DNA from: Sphingobium_A sp965228065
Lineage (GTDB): Bacteria; Pseudomonadota; Alphaproteobacteria; Sphingomonadales; Sphingomonadaceae
Direction: 5' to 3'
DNA: 64,000 bases
Assembly (NCBI GenBank): GCA_965228065.1
Contig: OZ245788.1
Coordinates: forward strand, 5,518,001-5,582,000
Shown: positions 1 to 7,647 of the stretch, piece by piece
Numbering within the stretch: the stretch's first letter is position 1
How the letters are laid out: the number at the start of each line of letters is the position of its first letter
The notes under the pieces: generated by a model
Told to the model about the DNA's origin: nothing
What the model saw: the letters and a program-made list of their open reading frames with translations, nothing else
Database searches by the model: none
Position numbers and translations under genes: made by a program

Positions 1-79
1 CGGGAAGCGCTCAAGATATTGAGTTAAGAGCCTTTCTTGTCCGGCAGGGCGATTCCGCCCTGACGGGAAATGCTCTGGG
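1..79. other. Intergenic left edge with a small hairpin
   Basis: I see no gene in the first 79 bases. Positions 45-62 form a short GC-rich inverted repeat (CAGGGCG / CGCCCTG). It could be the remnant of a terminator for a gene left of the window. Confidence 0.4.
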
Positions 80-1405
80 ATGGCCGGGATGAGCGGGCCC
101 GAGATCATCACATTGGGTTGCCGCCTCAACATCGCCGAGAGCGAGGCGATGCGCGCGCTTGCGCCCGATGCCGACGATCTGGTGATCGTGAACAGCTGCG
201 CAGTCACTGCCGAAGCCGTCCGCCACACACGTCAGGCGATCCGCCGCGCACGCCGCGACCGGCCAAATGCGCGGATCGTCGTGACCGGCTGCGCCGCGCA
301 GATCGAGCCCGACACCTTCGCGGCAATGCCTGAAGTCTCGCGCGTGCTCGGCAATCGGGAGAAGATGGACGCCAACGCCTTCCTGCCCTCCGCCGCCGAA
401 GCTGCGCGCGTCCAGGTGTCCGACATCATGGCGGTACGACAGACCGCCCCGCATCTCGTGTCGAGCTTCGCCGACAACACGCGCGCCTTTGTCGAAGTGC
501 AGAATGGCTGCGATCATCGCTGCACTTTCTGCGTGATCCCCTATGGTCGAGGTAACAGCCGGTCCGTTCCCGCTGGTGCCGTGATTGAACGGATCCGGAC
601 ATTGGTCGATGCGGGATACCGGGAAGTCGTGCTGACCGGAGTCGACCTGACCAGCTATGGCCCCGACCTGCCGGGCAGCCCGACGCTCGGCACGCTGGTC
701 GAGCGGATTCTGGCCCATGTCCCCGCCCTGCCCCGGCTGCGCCTGTCCTCGCTCGACTCGGTCGAGATCGACGAGCGGCTGTTCGCGCTGCTGACCGAAG
801 AGCCGCGACTGATGCCGCATCTCCATCTCTCGCTCCAGGCCGGCGACGACATGATCCTCAAGCGGATGAAGCGCCGCCATAACCGCGCACAATCGATCGC
901 GATCGTCGAACGATTGAAAGCAGCGCGACCGGACATCGCGATCGGTGCGGACATCATCGCCGGTTTCCCAACCGAGAGCGACGCGATGTTCGAGAACACG
1001 CTGGCGCTCATCGACGATTGCGACATCGTCTACACTCATGTCTTTCCCTATTCGCCGCGCACCGGAACCCCCGCCGCGCTGATGCCGCAGATCGAGCGCG
1101 ACGTCGTGAAGGCCCGCGCACGTCGCCTGCGCGCGGCAGCATCGACCCGGCAGGGACAATGGTTGAAAAGTCTGATCGGCAGCCGACAAGACGTGCTTGT
1201 CGAGCGCGACGGCGGCGGCCATGCGGCCAATTTCGCGCGTCTGCGCCCGCTCCGCCATGCCGGCGAGGGTGAGAATGACGCGTCTTCTTTTGCACTGCCT
1301 CCGAAGAAGCGGGATCCCCGCTTTCGCGGGAATGACGTTGGAGGAATCTTGAACGTAGAAATTATCGGTGTCGACGGCACCCAATTGATCGGCGCACCCG
1401 CATGA
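80..1405 (+). CDS. mtaB: tRNA N6-threonylcarbamoyladenosine(37) methylthiotransferase MtaB
   Basis: This radical-SAM enzyme adds a methylthio group to t6A at position 37 of tRNAs reading ANN codons. The N-terminal domain has cysteines at about residues 14, 40 and 71 for one [4Fe-4S] cluster. The radical-SAM CxxxCxxC motif (CDHRCTFC) spans residues 144-151. The C-terminal TRAM-like part (from about 375) is odd: residues 398-419 are encoded by a palindromic repeat (1271-1336), and the conserved ending resumes after it (NVEIIGVDG). The start at 80 was chosen; ATG at 89 is also possible. The stop overlaps ftsY by four bases (ATGA), so the two are translationally coupled. Confidence 0.93.
   Translation: MAGMSGPEIITLGCRLNIAESEAMRALAPDADDLVIVNSCAVTAEAVRHTRQAIRRARRDRPNARIVVTGCAAQIEPDTFAAMPEVSRVLGNREKMDANAFLPSAAEAARVQVSDIMAVRQTAPHLVSSFADNTRAFVEVQNGCDHRCTFCVIPYGRGNSRSVPAGAVIERIRTLVDAGYREVVLTGVDLTSYGPDLPGSPTLGTLVERILAHVPALPRLRLSSLDSVEIDERLFALLTEEPRLMPHLHLSLQAGDDMILKRMKRRHNRAQSIAIVERLKAARPDIAIGADIIAGFPTESDAMFENTLALIDDCDIVYTHVFPYSPRTGTPAALMPQIERDVVKARARRLRAAASTRQGQWLKSLIGSRQDVLVERDGGGHAANFARLRPLRHAGEGENDASSFALPPKKRDPRFRGNDVGGILNVEIIGVDGTQLIGAPA
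1271..1336. repeat. Palindromic intergenic-type repeat inside the mtaB reading frame
   Basis: The plus strand carries GGGAATGAC at 1328-1336 preceded by CCCCGCTTTCGCGGG. On the minus strand this reads GTCATTCCCGCGAAAGCG, a widespread bacterial repeat core whose accidental translation is the familiar VIPAKAGIP. A second, diverged end (GAGAATGAC) lies at 1271-1279. The element adds residues to MtaB without breaking the frame. Confidence 0.75.
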
Positions 1406-2328
1406 GCGAGACTCCCTGGCACAAGAAGCTGATCGGCGGTTTCAAGCGCACCTCCGACAAGCTCGGCGAGAATCTCACCGGGTTGTTCACCAAGTCCGCG
1501 CTCGACGAGGCGCAACTCGACGAGCTCGAAGAGGCGCTGATCATGTCCGATCTCGGCCCCGCCATGGCGGGGCGCGTGCGCGCACGGCTGGCCGAAGGAC
1601 GCTACGAACGCGGCATCGACGAAGCCGGCATACGCCAGCTCGTTGCCGAAGAGGTGGAGAAGGTGCTGGCACCTGTCGCGAAACCGCTGGAGGTCGAAGC
1701 CTTTCCGCGCCCGCAGGTCATCCTGGTCATCGGCGTCAACGGATCGGGCAAGACCACCACTATCGCCAAGCTCGCGAATCTGTTCCTCGAACAGGATTAT
1801 GGCGTGATGCTAGCCGCGGGCGACACGTTCCGCGCCGCCGCGATCGGGCAGCTCAAGGTCTGGGCCGACCGCATCGGCGTACCGATCGTCAGCGGGCCCG
1901 AGGGCGGAGATTCGGCGGGCATCGTCTGGGACGCCGTGAAACAGGCGACCGAGACCGGCATCGACGTTCTGATCGTCGACACCGCCGGCCGCCTCCAGAA
2001 CAAGCGCGAACTGATGGACGAGCTCGCCAAGATCCGCCGCGTGCTCGGCCGGATCAACCCGGCATCGCCGCATGACGTGGTGCTCGTGCTCGACGCCACC
2101 ACCGGCCAGAATGCCCTGTCGCAGATCGAGATCTTCAAGGAAGTCGCCGGCGTGACCGGGCTGGTGATGACCAAGCTCGACGGCACCGCGCGCGGCGGCG
2201 TGCTCGTGGCGGCGGCAGAGAAATTCGGACTGCCGATCCATGCGATCGGCGTCGGCGAAACCCTGGACGACCTTCGCCCGTTCGACGCGAAGGAACTGGC
2301 AGGTGCGATAGCGGGAACTGATCGATGA
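1402..2328 (+). CDS. ftsY: Signal recognition particle receptor FtsY
   Basis: FtsY is the SRP receptor GTPase that docks ribosome-nascent-chain/SRP complexes at the inner membrane. The N domain occupies roughly residues 1-95. The G domain shows the P-loop GVNGSGKT (111-118), DTAGR (193-197) and TKLDGTARGG (257-266). At 308 residues it lacks the long acidic A domain of E. coli FtsY, as is common in alphaproteobacteria. It overlaps mtaB upstream and yciB downstream by four bases each, forming a compact three-gene operon. Confidence 0.97.
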   Translation: MSETPWHKKLIGGFKRTSDKLGENLTGLFTKSALDEAQLDELEEALIMSDLGPAMAGRVRARLAEGRYERGIDEAGIRQLVAEEVEKVLAPVAKPLEVEAFPRPQVILVIGVNGSGKTTTIAKLANLFLEQDYGVMLAAGDTFRAAAIGQLKVWADRIGVPIVSGPEGGDSAGIVWDAVKQATETGIDVLIVDTAGRLQNKRELMDELAKIRRVLGRINPASPHDVVLVLDATTGQNALSQIEIFKEVAGVTGLVMTKLDGTARGGVLVAAAEKFGLPIHAIGVGETLDDLRPFDAKELAGAIAGTDR

Positions 2329-2936
2329 CGGCCGAGACCAAATCCAAGGACAAGCATCCCGGCGGGCTTGGCCTGGCACTCGATTTCGGGCCACTGCTCG
2401 TCTTCTTCCTCGCTTTCAAGTTTGCCGGCGTCATCACCGGAACAATCGCGTTCATGGTGGCCATCGTGATCGCCGTGATCGTGTCGAAGGTGAAGCTGGG
2501 CAAGGTTTCGCCGATGCTCTGGCTCTCCGCCATATTGGTGATCGGTTTCGGCACCTTGACGGTCTATTTCAAAGATCAGAGATTCATCCAGATCAAGCCG
2601 ACGATCATCTATGCGCTGTTTTCGATCAGCCTGTTCGTCGGGCTGGCCATGAAGAAGCCGCTGCTCAAATTCCTTCTCCAGGCCGCCTATGACGGGCTGG
2701 ACGAGGATGGCTGGATGAAGATGTCGCGCAACTGGGCGATCTTCTTCGCTGGCATGGCGCTTCTCAACGAAGCCATGCGCGCTACGCTCGATTTCGATCT
2801 GTGGCTGACGCTGAAGGTCTGGGGCGTGACGATATTGTCGATGGTTTTCGCGCTGGCGAACATCCCGATGATGATGCGCCATGGGCTCACGATGGAGCCG
2901 AAGGACGTGGTGGAAGAGAAGCCGGCCGAGGGGTGA
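2325..2936 (+). CDS. yciB: Inner membrane septation protein A (YciB/IspZ family)
   Basis: The 203-residue protein has about five hydrophobic segments, with a first helix near residues 20-45 and charged, soluble ends. The conserved family parts are visible (GPLLVFF near the N-terminus; FKDQRFIQIKPTIIY in the middle; NEAMRATLDFDLWLTLKVWG near the C-terminus). Members affect septation and envelope integrity; the molecular role is not well defined. It overlaps ftsY by ATGA, so it is the last gene of the mtaB-ftsY-yciB operon. Confidence 0.93.
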   Translation: MTAETKSKDKHPGGLGLALDFGPLLVFFLAFKFAGVITGTIAFMVAIVIAVIVSKVKLGKVSPMLWLSAILVIGFGTLTVYFKDQRFIQIKPTIIYALFSISLFVGLAMKKPLLKFLLQAAYDGLDEDGWMKMSRNWAIFFAGMALLNEAMRATLDFDLWLTLKVWGVTILSMVFALANIPMMMRHGLTMEPKDVVEEKPAEG

Positions 2937-2985
2937 AGTCGTCGCTGGAGGCTGTTCGGCGAGTTAAATCTACTTACCCCCAGCG

Positions 2986-3066
2986 CGTCATGCCAGCGAA
3001 GGCTGGCATCTCCCAACCAGATCGCGCCTTACCTTGCGAGAGATGCCAGCCTGCGCTGGCATGACG
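2986..3066. repeat. 81-bp REP-like inverted repeat between yciB and sodB
   Basis: Two 27-nt arms (2986-3012 and 3040-3066) are inverted copies with one mismatch. Each arm is itself nearly palindromic (ATGCCAGCG / GGCTGGCAT), as in paired REP elements. The core CGTCATGCCAGCG resembles the mtaB element but is not identical to it. Confidence 0.8.
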
Positions 3067-3077
3067 TGCGGGGTTAA

Positions 3078-3107
3078 CGGGGAAGGACGGTTTCGCCCCC
3101 TTCCCCG
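3078..3107. terminator. Probable bidirectional hairpin terminator between convergent yciB and sodB
   Basis: A 9-bp stem (CGGGGAAGG / CCTTCCCCG) with a 12-nt loop lies just after the sodB stop on the minus strand. There is no clear U-tract, so termination function is inferred from position. Confidence 0.5.
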
Positions 3108-3114
3108 CGCATCG

Positions 3115-3741
3115 TCACTGCGACTGGTCGGCCCGCTCGACGCCCTTGCCGTCGAGATTCTGCTCGACGAAATCCCAGTTGATGATGTTCTTCAACACCG
3201 CATCCAGATAATTGGGCCGCGCGTTGCGATAATCGACATAATAGGCATGCTCCCACACATCGAGCGTCAGCAACGGCGTGATATCGGGATGGACCACGGG
3301 CGTATCGGCATCGTGCAACGACGTCACCGCAAGCTTGCCGTCCTTCAGGACCAACCAGCCCCAGCCCGACGCGAAATGGCCGACAGATTCATCCTTGAGC
3401 TTGCCGATCAGCGCGTCGGTCGATCCGAACGCATCGTCGATCTGCTTCTGCAGCGCGGCAGAGGGCTTGCTGCCTTCGGGAGCCAGGCACTGCCAGAAAA
3501 AGCTGTGATTCCAGATCTGGGCGGCATTGTTGAACAGCCCCTTGTCGCCATCCGCCTTGGCCTTCTCGATGGTCTGAACCAGGCTCAAGCCCTTCAGGCC
3601 CTTCTCCTCGATCCAGCCATTGACCTTGTCGACATAAGCCTTGTGATGCTTGCCGTGATGATAGTCGAAGGTTTCGGCCGACATATGCGGTTCGAGCGCG
3701 GTCTTGTCATAGGGCAGGTCGGGCAGTTTGAAAGCCATCAT
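3115..3741 (-). CDS. sodB: Superoxide dismutase [Fe]
   Basis: It converts superoxide to oxygen and hydrogen peroxide in the cytoplasm. Metal ligands fit the family: His28 (YHHGKHH), His79 (NHSFFW), Asp161 and His165 (DVWEHAYY). Gln75 in NNAAQIWNHS is the iron-type residue that contacts the metal-bound solvent, favouring Fe over Mn. Length (208) is normal. Two adjacent ATG codons follow GGAGAA; either could be the start. No signal peptide is seen. Confidence 0.96.
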   Translation of the reverse strand: MMAFKLPDLPYDKTALEPHMSAETFDYHHGKHHKAYVDKVNGWIEEKGLKGLSLVQTIEKAKADGDKGLFNNAAQIWNHSFFWQCLAPEGSKPSAALQKQIDDAFGSTDALIGKLKDESVGHFASGWGWLVLKDGKLAVTSLHDADTPVVHPDITPLLTLDVWEHAYYVDYRNARPNYLDAVLKNIINWDFVEQNLDGKGVERADQSQ

Positions 3742-3851
3742 GGTTCTCCATTTGGGGGAATGCGCCCTCTCAACGCCCGAAGGCCGAATTTGTCGCGCGG
3801 AAATTCGTTTTGCGATTGAAAGGGAAATTTGGCGCCCTGCCGGGCGGGTGA

Positions 3852-4892
3852 TTAAAGCAGGTCGTGCCGCTTCAATGCGTGGCGCAGCTGATCGTAGCTG
3901 AGGTTGAGGCTCTTCGCCGTCGCCCGCTGGTTGAAGCGATTGCGCGCGAGCGCCGCTTCCAGGATGCTGCGCTCATGTCCATCGACCGCGCGACGCAGGT
4001 CGGTCACCTCCAGCATATCGGGCTGAAGCGCGGATGGAAGCGGTCGATCCTCTGGACCGTCCGACGAAGGCGGCAATGCCGACGGTGCCTTTGCCGTCTT
4101 CGTCTCCGGAAGCCAGGGTGATGCGAACGGATCGAACACGATCTCGTCGACGGGCCGCTCGGGATCGTCCCAGCGATAGACTGCGCGTTCGATCACATTG
4201 CGCAGTTCCCGGACATTGCCCGGCCAGTCATGCGCCAGCAGCGCCGCAGCCGCGTCCGGCGAAAAACCCGGCCAATGCGGCCAATCAAGCTCCGCTGCCA
4301 TGCGTCGGGCAAAATGGTCGGCAAGCACCGGCACGTCCCCCTCGCGCGCGCGCAGCGGCGGCAGGGTCACCACCTCGAAGCTCAACCGATCGAGCAAGTC
4401 GGCACGAAAGCGGCCGCTTTCGACCAAGGCGGGCAGATGTTCGTTGGTCGCCGCGACGATGCGGATGTCGACGCGCAGCGGATTGTTCGATCCGATCCGC
4501 GTCACTTCGCCATATTCCACCGCGCGAAGCAGCCGCTCCTGCGCAGAGGCGGACAGCGTCGCCAGTTCGTCGAGAAACAGCGTGCCGCCATCCGCTTCCT
4601 CAAAACGGCCGGCACGCGCGCGCGTTGCGCCGGTGAACGCCCCTGCCTCGTGCCCGAACAACTCGGCCTCAATCAACGTCTCGGGCAAAGCGGCGCAGTT
4701 CATGGTCACCAATGGCCCGTCCCAGCGCTGACTGAGGCGGTGCAACCGCTCGGCGATGAGTTCCTTGCCGGTGCCCCGTTCGCCGATCACCAGGACCGGA
4801 CGATTGAGCCCGGCGGCACGGCTTGCGCGCTCGACCGAGTCGAGAAATGCCGTCGATTGCCCGATAAAGCTGCTGTCGCGATCCATCACCAT
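3852..4892 (-). CDS. pspF: Phage-shock operon transcriptional activator PspF (sigma-54 enhancer-binding protein)
   Basis: This AAA+ activator remodels sigma-54 RNA polymerase. Walker A is GERGTGKE (37-44). The sigma-54-contacting GAFTGA loop is intact at 84-89. A Fis-type helix-turn-helix lies at the C-terminus (about 305-346). There is no N-terminal receiver or sensor domain, as expected for PspF, which is held inactive by PspA. It is divergent from the psp operon, and the intergenic space holds a sigma-54 promoter. The start is MVMDRD; the second Met two codons later is possible. Confidence 0.93.
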   Translation of the reverse strand: MVMDRDSSFIGQSTAFLDSVERASRAAGLNRPVLVIGERGTGKELIAERLHRLSQRWDGPLVTMNCAALPETLIEAELFGHEAGAFTGATRARAGRFEEADGGTLFLDELATLSASAQERLLRAVEYGEVTRIGSNNPLRVDIRIVAATNEHLPALVESGRFRADLLDRLSFEVVTLPPLRAREGDVPVLADHFARRMAAELDWPHWPGFSPDAAAALLAHDWPGNVRELRNVIERAVYRWDDPERPVDEIVFDPFASPWLPETKTAKAPSALPPSSDGPEDRPLPSALQPDMLEVTDLRRAVDGHERSILEAALARNRFNQRATAKSLNLSYDQLRHALKRHDLL

Positions 4893-4986
4893 GAATTAGC
4901 GAATTTTCCCAAATCTTGGCAACAAGAATTTGGCAAATCACACCATTCCTTGAACAAAATCCGCGATTTTCCGCCATTTTCAGAAA

Positions 4987-5003
4987 TTGGCACGCCATAT
5001 GCT
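4987..5003 (+). promoter_or_regulatory. Sigma-54 (RpoN) -24/-12 promoter of the psp operon
   Basis: The sequence TTGGCACGCCATATGCT has GG at 4989-4990 and GC at 5001-5002, exactly ten bases apart, as required for sigma-54. It lies 55 bases before the first open frame of the operon and downstream of pspF. The AT-rich stretch at about 4925-4980 is where PspF upstream sites would be expected, but I could not define them. Confidence 0.85.
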
Positions 5004-5057
5004 TAGGAGGAGGCAAGCAATCACGGCCCGACACCGGGCCACGGTTCAGGGAGACAT

Positions 5058-5213
5058 ATGATGATCAACATCACCAACAATCGCTTCGCGAAGACCTTCA
5101 CCGCCATCGTCTGCACCGCACTGTTCAGCACCACCTGCGTGCTGAGCGCGGTCGGACCGGCACGCGCCGACACCGGCGCTCCCGAGGCCCCCGTCGTCCG
5201 GCCGCTGGCCTGA
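5058..5213 (+). CDS. Small secreted/periplasmic protein at the head of the psp operon
   Basis: A 51-residue frame follows GGGAGACAT, a good ribosome binding site. It begins MMINITNNRF, continues with a hydrophobic stretch (about 14-33, TAIVCTALFS...) and a likely signal-peptidase site after GPARA (about residue 37). That leaves only about 14 residues of mature, proline-rich peptide. It lies between the sigma-54 promoter and pspA, so it should be induced with the psp genes. I do not recognise a named family. It could be a leader peptide rather than a functional product. Confidence 0.6.
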   Translation: MMINITNNRFAKTFTAIVCTALFSTTCVLSAVGPARADTGAPEAPVVRPLA

Positions 5214-5291
5214 CGACACACACGGCCGGGGCGGTATCCCTTGCGCCGCCCCGGCACCCTCTCAGACCGACGTATCGTTAGGAGTTTTTAG

Positions 5292-5963
5292 ATGGGCATT
5301 TTCTCTCGGACCCGCGACATCATCGCCGCCAACGTCACCGACCTGCTCGACAAGGCGGAAGACCCCGCGAAGATGATCCGCATGATCATCCTCGAAATGG
5401 AGGAAACGCTGGTCGAGGTTCGGGCGTCCGCCGCGCGCACCATCGCGGATCAGAAGGAAATGCGCCGCCACATTCTGAAGCTGGAGAAGCTGCAGGAAAG
5501 CTGGATGGAGAAGGCCGAGCTGGCGCTGTCCAAGGACCGTGAGGATCTGGCCAAGGCCGCCCTGATGGAGCGCCAGAAGGCATTCGACATGGCCGAACAG
5601 CTTCAGTCCGAGATCACCGTGCTCGACGATGCGTTGCGCGCTTCGGAAGAGGATATCTCCAAACTCCAGGGCAAGCTGCGCGAGGCCCGCGCCCGCCAGA
5701 ACTCGATCGTCACGCGACTGGAAAGCGCACAGAACCGCGCCCGGGTCCGCGAAGCCTATGCCGGCCAGAAGGTGGAGGAAGCCTTTTCGCGCTTCGATCT
5801 GCTGGAACGCCGCGCCGACCTGGCCGAAGGCCGCGCAGACGCGCTGGCGCTCGGTGGCCCCGGCAAGACGCTTGAAGAGGAAATCGCCGAGCTGCGCTCG
5901 TCCGAGAAGGTCGATGCGGAACTTGCCGCGATGAAAGCCCGGACCACCGGCCAGGAGGGCTGA
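5292..5963 (+). CDS. pspA: Phage shock protein A
   Basis: PspA is a peripheral inner-membrane protein of the PspA/IM30 (ESCRT-III-like) family. It supports damaged membranes and binds PspF to restrain it. The 223-residue sequence opens with the amphipathic helix typical of the family (MGIFSRTRDIIAANVTDLLD) and is otherwise almost all coiled coil, rich in Glu, Lys, Arg and Ala. It starts after TAGGAGTTTTTAG. pspB follows after four bases, so the genes are co-transcribed from the upstream sigma-54 promoter. Confidence 0.96.
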   Translation: MGIFSRTRDIIAANVTDLLDKAEDPAKMIRMIILEMEETLVEVRASAARTIADQKEMRRHILKLEKLQESWMEKAELALSKDREDLAKAALMERQKAFDMAEQLQSEITVLDDALRASEEDISKLQGKLREARARQNSIVTRLESAQNRARVREAYAGQKVEEAFSRFDLLERRADLAEGRADALALGGPGKTLEEEIAELRSSEKVDAELAAMKARTTGQEG

Positions 5964-5967
5964 GGTC

Positions 5968-6228
5968 ATGGACGATATCGTTCCCGCCCTCGCGATCGTT
6001 GCGATCTTCATCGGGATGCCCTGGATCATCCTCCACTATGTCACGCAGTGGAAGCGGGCCGGAAACATCACGCGGGAGGACGAGAACCTGCTCGACGAGC
6101 TTCACGAGACGGCACGCCGCCTCGACGACCGGCTCCACAGCATCGAGCGCATCATCACCGCAGACAATCCCAACTGGCGCCTGGGCGATACCGTGTCGCA
6201 CATCGACCGCCTGGATGATCGCCGCTGA
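5968..6228 (+). CDS. pspB: Envelope stress response membrane protein PspB
   Basis: An 86-residue protein with one N-terminal membrane helix (about residues 5-25) and a cytoplasmic coiled coil. The core DELHETARRLDDRLHSIERI matches PspB, which with PspC senses membrane stress and frees PspF from PspA. It sits directly between pspA and pspC, the usual order. Its C-terminal coiled coil resembles those of the four small proteins encoded further downstream. Confidence 0.92.
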   Translation: MDDIVPALAIVAIFIGMPWIILHYVTQWKRAGNITREDENLLDELHETARRLDDRLHSIERIITADNPNWRLGDTVSHIDRLDDRR

Positions 6229-6262
6229 GCCGGCACAAATTTCGACAGGGAGGAACACAGAA

Positions 6263-6643
6263 ATGTCCGCCAGCCGCACCAAATTCTACCTCGACAAGCA
6301 GAACCGCAAATGGCTCGGTGTTTGCGCGGGGATCGCCGACTATACCGGCGTCGAAGTCACTTGGATCCGTGTGGGCATCGTGCTGCTCACCATCATGGGC
6401 GGCTTCCCCTGGACGCTGGTTGCCTATTGGGCAGCCGCCTGGGTCGCCAATCCGAAACCCGCCGGCCTCTACGCCGACGCCGAGGACCAGAAATTCTGGC
6501 AGGGCGTCCGCCGCTCGCCGGCGCGCAGCACTCGCGAGGTCCGCTCGCGGTTCCGCGACATCGACCGCCGCCTGGCCGATGTCGAGCTGTATTATACCAG
6601 CCGCAACACCAGCCTTGCCGACGAGATCGAGCGGCTGCGCTGA
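6263..6643 (+). CDS. pspC: Envelope stress response membrane protein PspC
   Basis: The 126-residue protein has a PspC domain at about 5-65: an amphipathic segment with NRKWLGVCAGIADYTG, then a hydrophobic helix (VGIVLLTIMGGFPWTLVAYWAA). A charged C-terminal helix follows. The reading frame is open upstream, but ATG 6263 follows AGGGAGGAACACAG, so it is the clear start. It acts with PspB in signalling membrane damage. Confidence 0.93.
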   Translation: MSASRTKFYLDKQNRKWLGVCAGIADYTGVEVTWIRVGIVLLTIMGGFPWTLVAYWAAAWVANPKPAGLYADAEDQKFWQGVRRSPARSTREVRSRFRDIDRRLADVELYYTSRNTSLADEIERLR

Positions 6644-6670
6644 GCCGGTGCCGAAGAGGGGAGACAGGAT

Positions 6671-6964
6671 ATGGGCTGGGCTGGAATGAGTGGTTTGGTG
6701 GTGATCTCCGTCGTCGCCCTGAGCATGGGCGCGTGGATGTTCACGACATGGATCCGCGCGAAACATGGCTACCCGCTCGACGACTGGGGTGACGGCGTTG
6801 ATCGAAGCCATCCCGACGCCGATCGAAAAATCGAACTGCTTTCGACCGAGAATGGCCAATTAAAGGGCCAGATCGGCCGGCTCGAGGAACGGATCGCGGT
6901 GCTGGAGAGGATCGCGACCGATCCCGCGGCCCGCACCGCCCGCGAAATCGACGCGCTGCGCTGA
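6671..6964 (+). CDS. PspB-like small membrane/coiled-coil protein, psp operon member 1
   Basis: The 97-residue protein has one membrane helix (about 7-28), then WIRAKHGYPLDDWG, then a coiled coil ending in LEERIAVLERIATD and REIDALR. The layout is that of PspB, and the heptad pattern resembles the next two genes closely. It follows pspC by 27 bases after GGGGAGACAGGAT. No catalytic motif is present. I infer a structural or sensing role in the Psp membrane complex; no established gene name fits. Confidence 0.85.
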   Translation: MGWAGMSGLVVISVVALSMGAWMFTTWIRAKHGYPLDDWGDGVDRSHPDADRKIELLSTENGQLKGQIGRLEERIAVLERIATDPAARTAREIDALR

Positions 6965-6987
6965 CGCCCGCTGGGAAAGGGAAAATC

Positions 6988-7323
6988 ATGGAAGACAAGC
7001 TGGTACTGGCACAGGGCCTCATCGGAAATCTGGGACCGGTCATCGCGATCATCACCGTCGTGGCCGTCATCGGATGGGTGATCACCACCTGGATGCGCAT
7101 CCGCCACGGCTATCCGCTGGATGGCGCCTGGGGCCAGGCCGTGTATCCGCGCAACAATGACGAAGCGGTGGAGCGCGTGAAACTGCTGACGCAGGAGAAC
7201 GCCCAGCTTCGCGCCGAGATCGGATCGATCAAGGATCGCCTCGCCAATGTCGAGCGCATCGTGACCGACGAGGCACACACGCTGACCCGCGAGATCGAAC
7301 AGCTGCGCGGCAAGGCAAACTGA
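6988..7323 (+). CDS. PspB-like small membrane/coiled-coil protein, psp operon member 2
   Basis: 111 residues with a membrane helix at about 15-37 and the juxtamembrane motif MRIRHGYPLDGAWG, which nearly repeats the motif of the preceding gene (IRAKHGYPLDDWG). A coiled coil follows (TQENAQLRAEIGSIKDRL, VERIVTDEAHTL, REIEQLRG). It starts after GGGAAAGGGAAAATC. The shared motif and layout suggest an internal duplication in the operon. Confidence 0.85.
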   Translation: MEDKLVLAQGLIGNLGPVIAIITVVAVIGWVITTWMRIRHGYPLDGAWGQAVYPRNNDEAVERVKLLTQENAQLRAEIGSIKDRLANVERIVTDEAHTLTREIEQLRGKAN

Positions 7324-7348
7324 CCGACGTTCTGGGAGGAACAGAGAC

Positions 7349-7600
7349 ATGAATCCGTTTGAAATGGTGGTCCTGATCGTCGCGATCACCGCCATAGCGA
7401 GCATCTTCCGCGCCAAGTACCGCGTCGGCAAGGATGCCATGGGCAACGAAGTGTCGCTGCGAGATCCGGATGCGGACCGCCTGCGCGACGAAGTGAAGCA
7501 ACTCAAGGAACGGATCGCGGTGCTTGAGCGCCTGGCGACCGACAACACCAGCAGCCTCGATCGGGAGATCGAGAAGCTCCGGGATCGCGATCGGGTTTAA
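7349..7600 (+). CDS. PspB-like small membrane/coiled-coil protein, psp operon member 3
   Basis: 83 residues: membrane helix at about 5-20 (EMVVLIVAITAIASIF), a short basic linker, then a coiled coil with LKERIAVLERLATD and DREIEKLRDRDR. The RIAVLERxATD segment is shared with member 1. The HGYPL motif is absent, so this is a shorter variant. It starts 25 bases after the previous stop, preceded by GGGAGGAACAGAGAC. Confidence 0.82.
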   Translation: MNPFEMVVLIVAITAIASIFRAKYRVGKDAMGNEVSLRDPDADRLRDEVKQLKERIAVLERLATDNTSSLDREIEKLRDRDRV

Positions 7601-7647
7601 CGCCCGATCCGATCCCAGACACCTCTAGCAGATATGGGGAAAGACCA

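Noticed and set aside
11..1384. 457-codon open frame antisense to mtaB
   Set aside because: It has no family resemblance, is rich in Arg/Asp/His as expected for a shadow frame in high-GC DNA, and mtaB on the other strand is clear.
5021..5257. 78-codon minus-strand frame opposite the small psp-leader gene
   Set aside because: No ribosome binding site, and it lies antisense to the sigma-54 transcript; composition is shadow-like.
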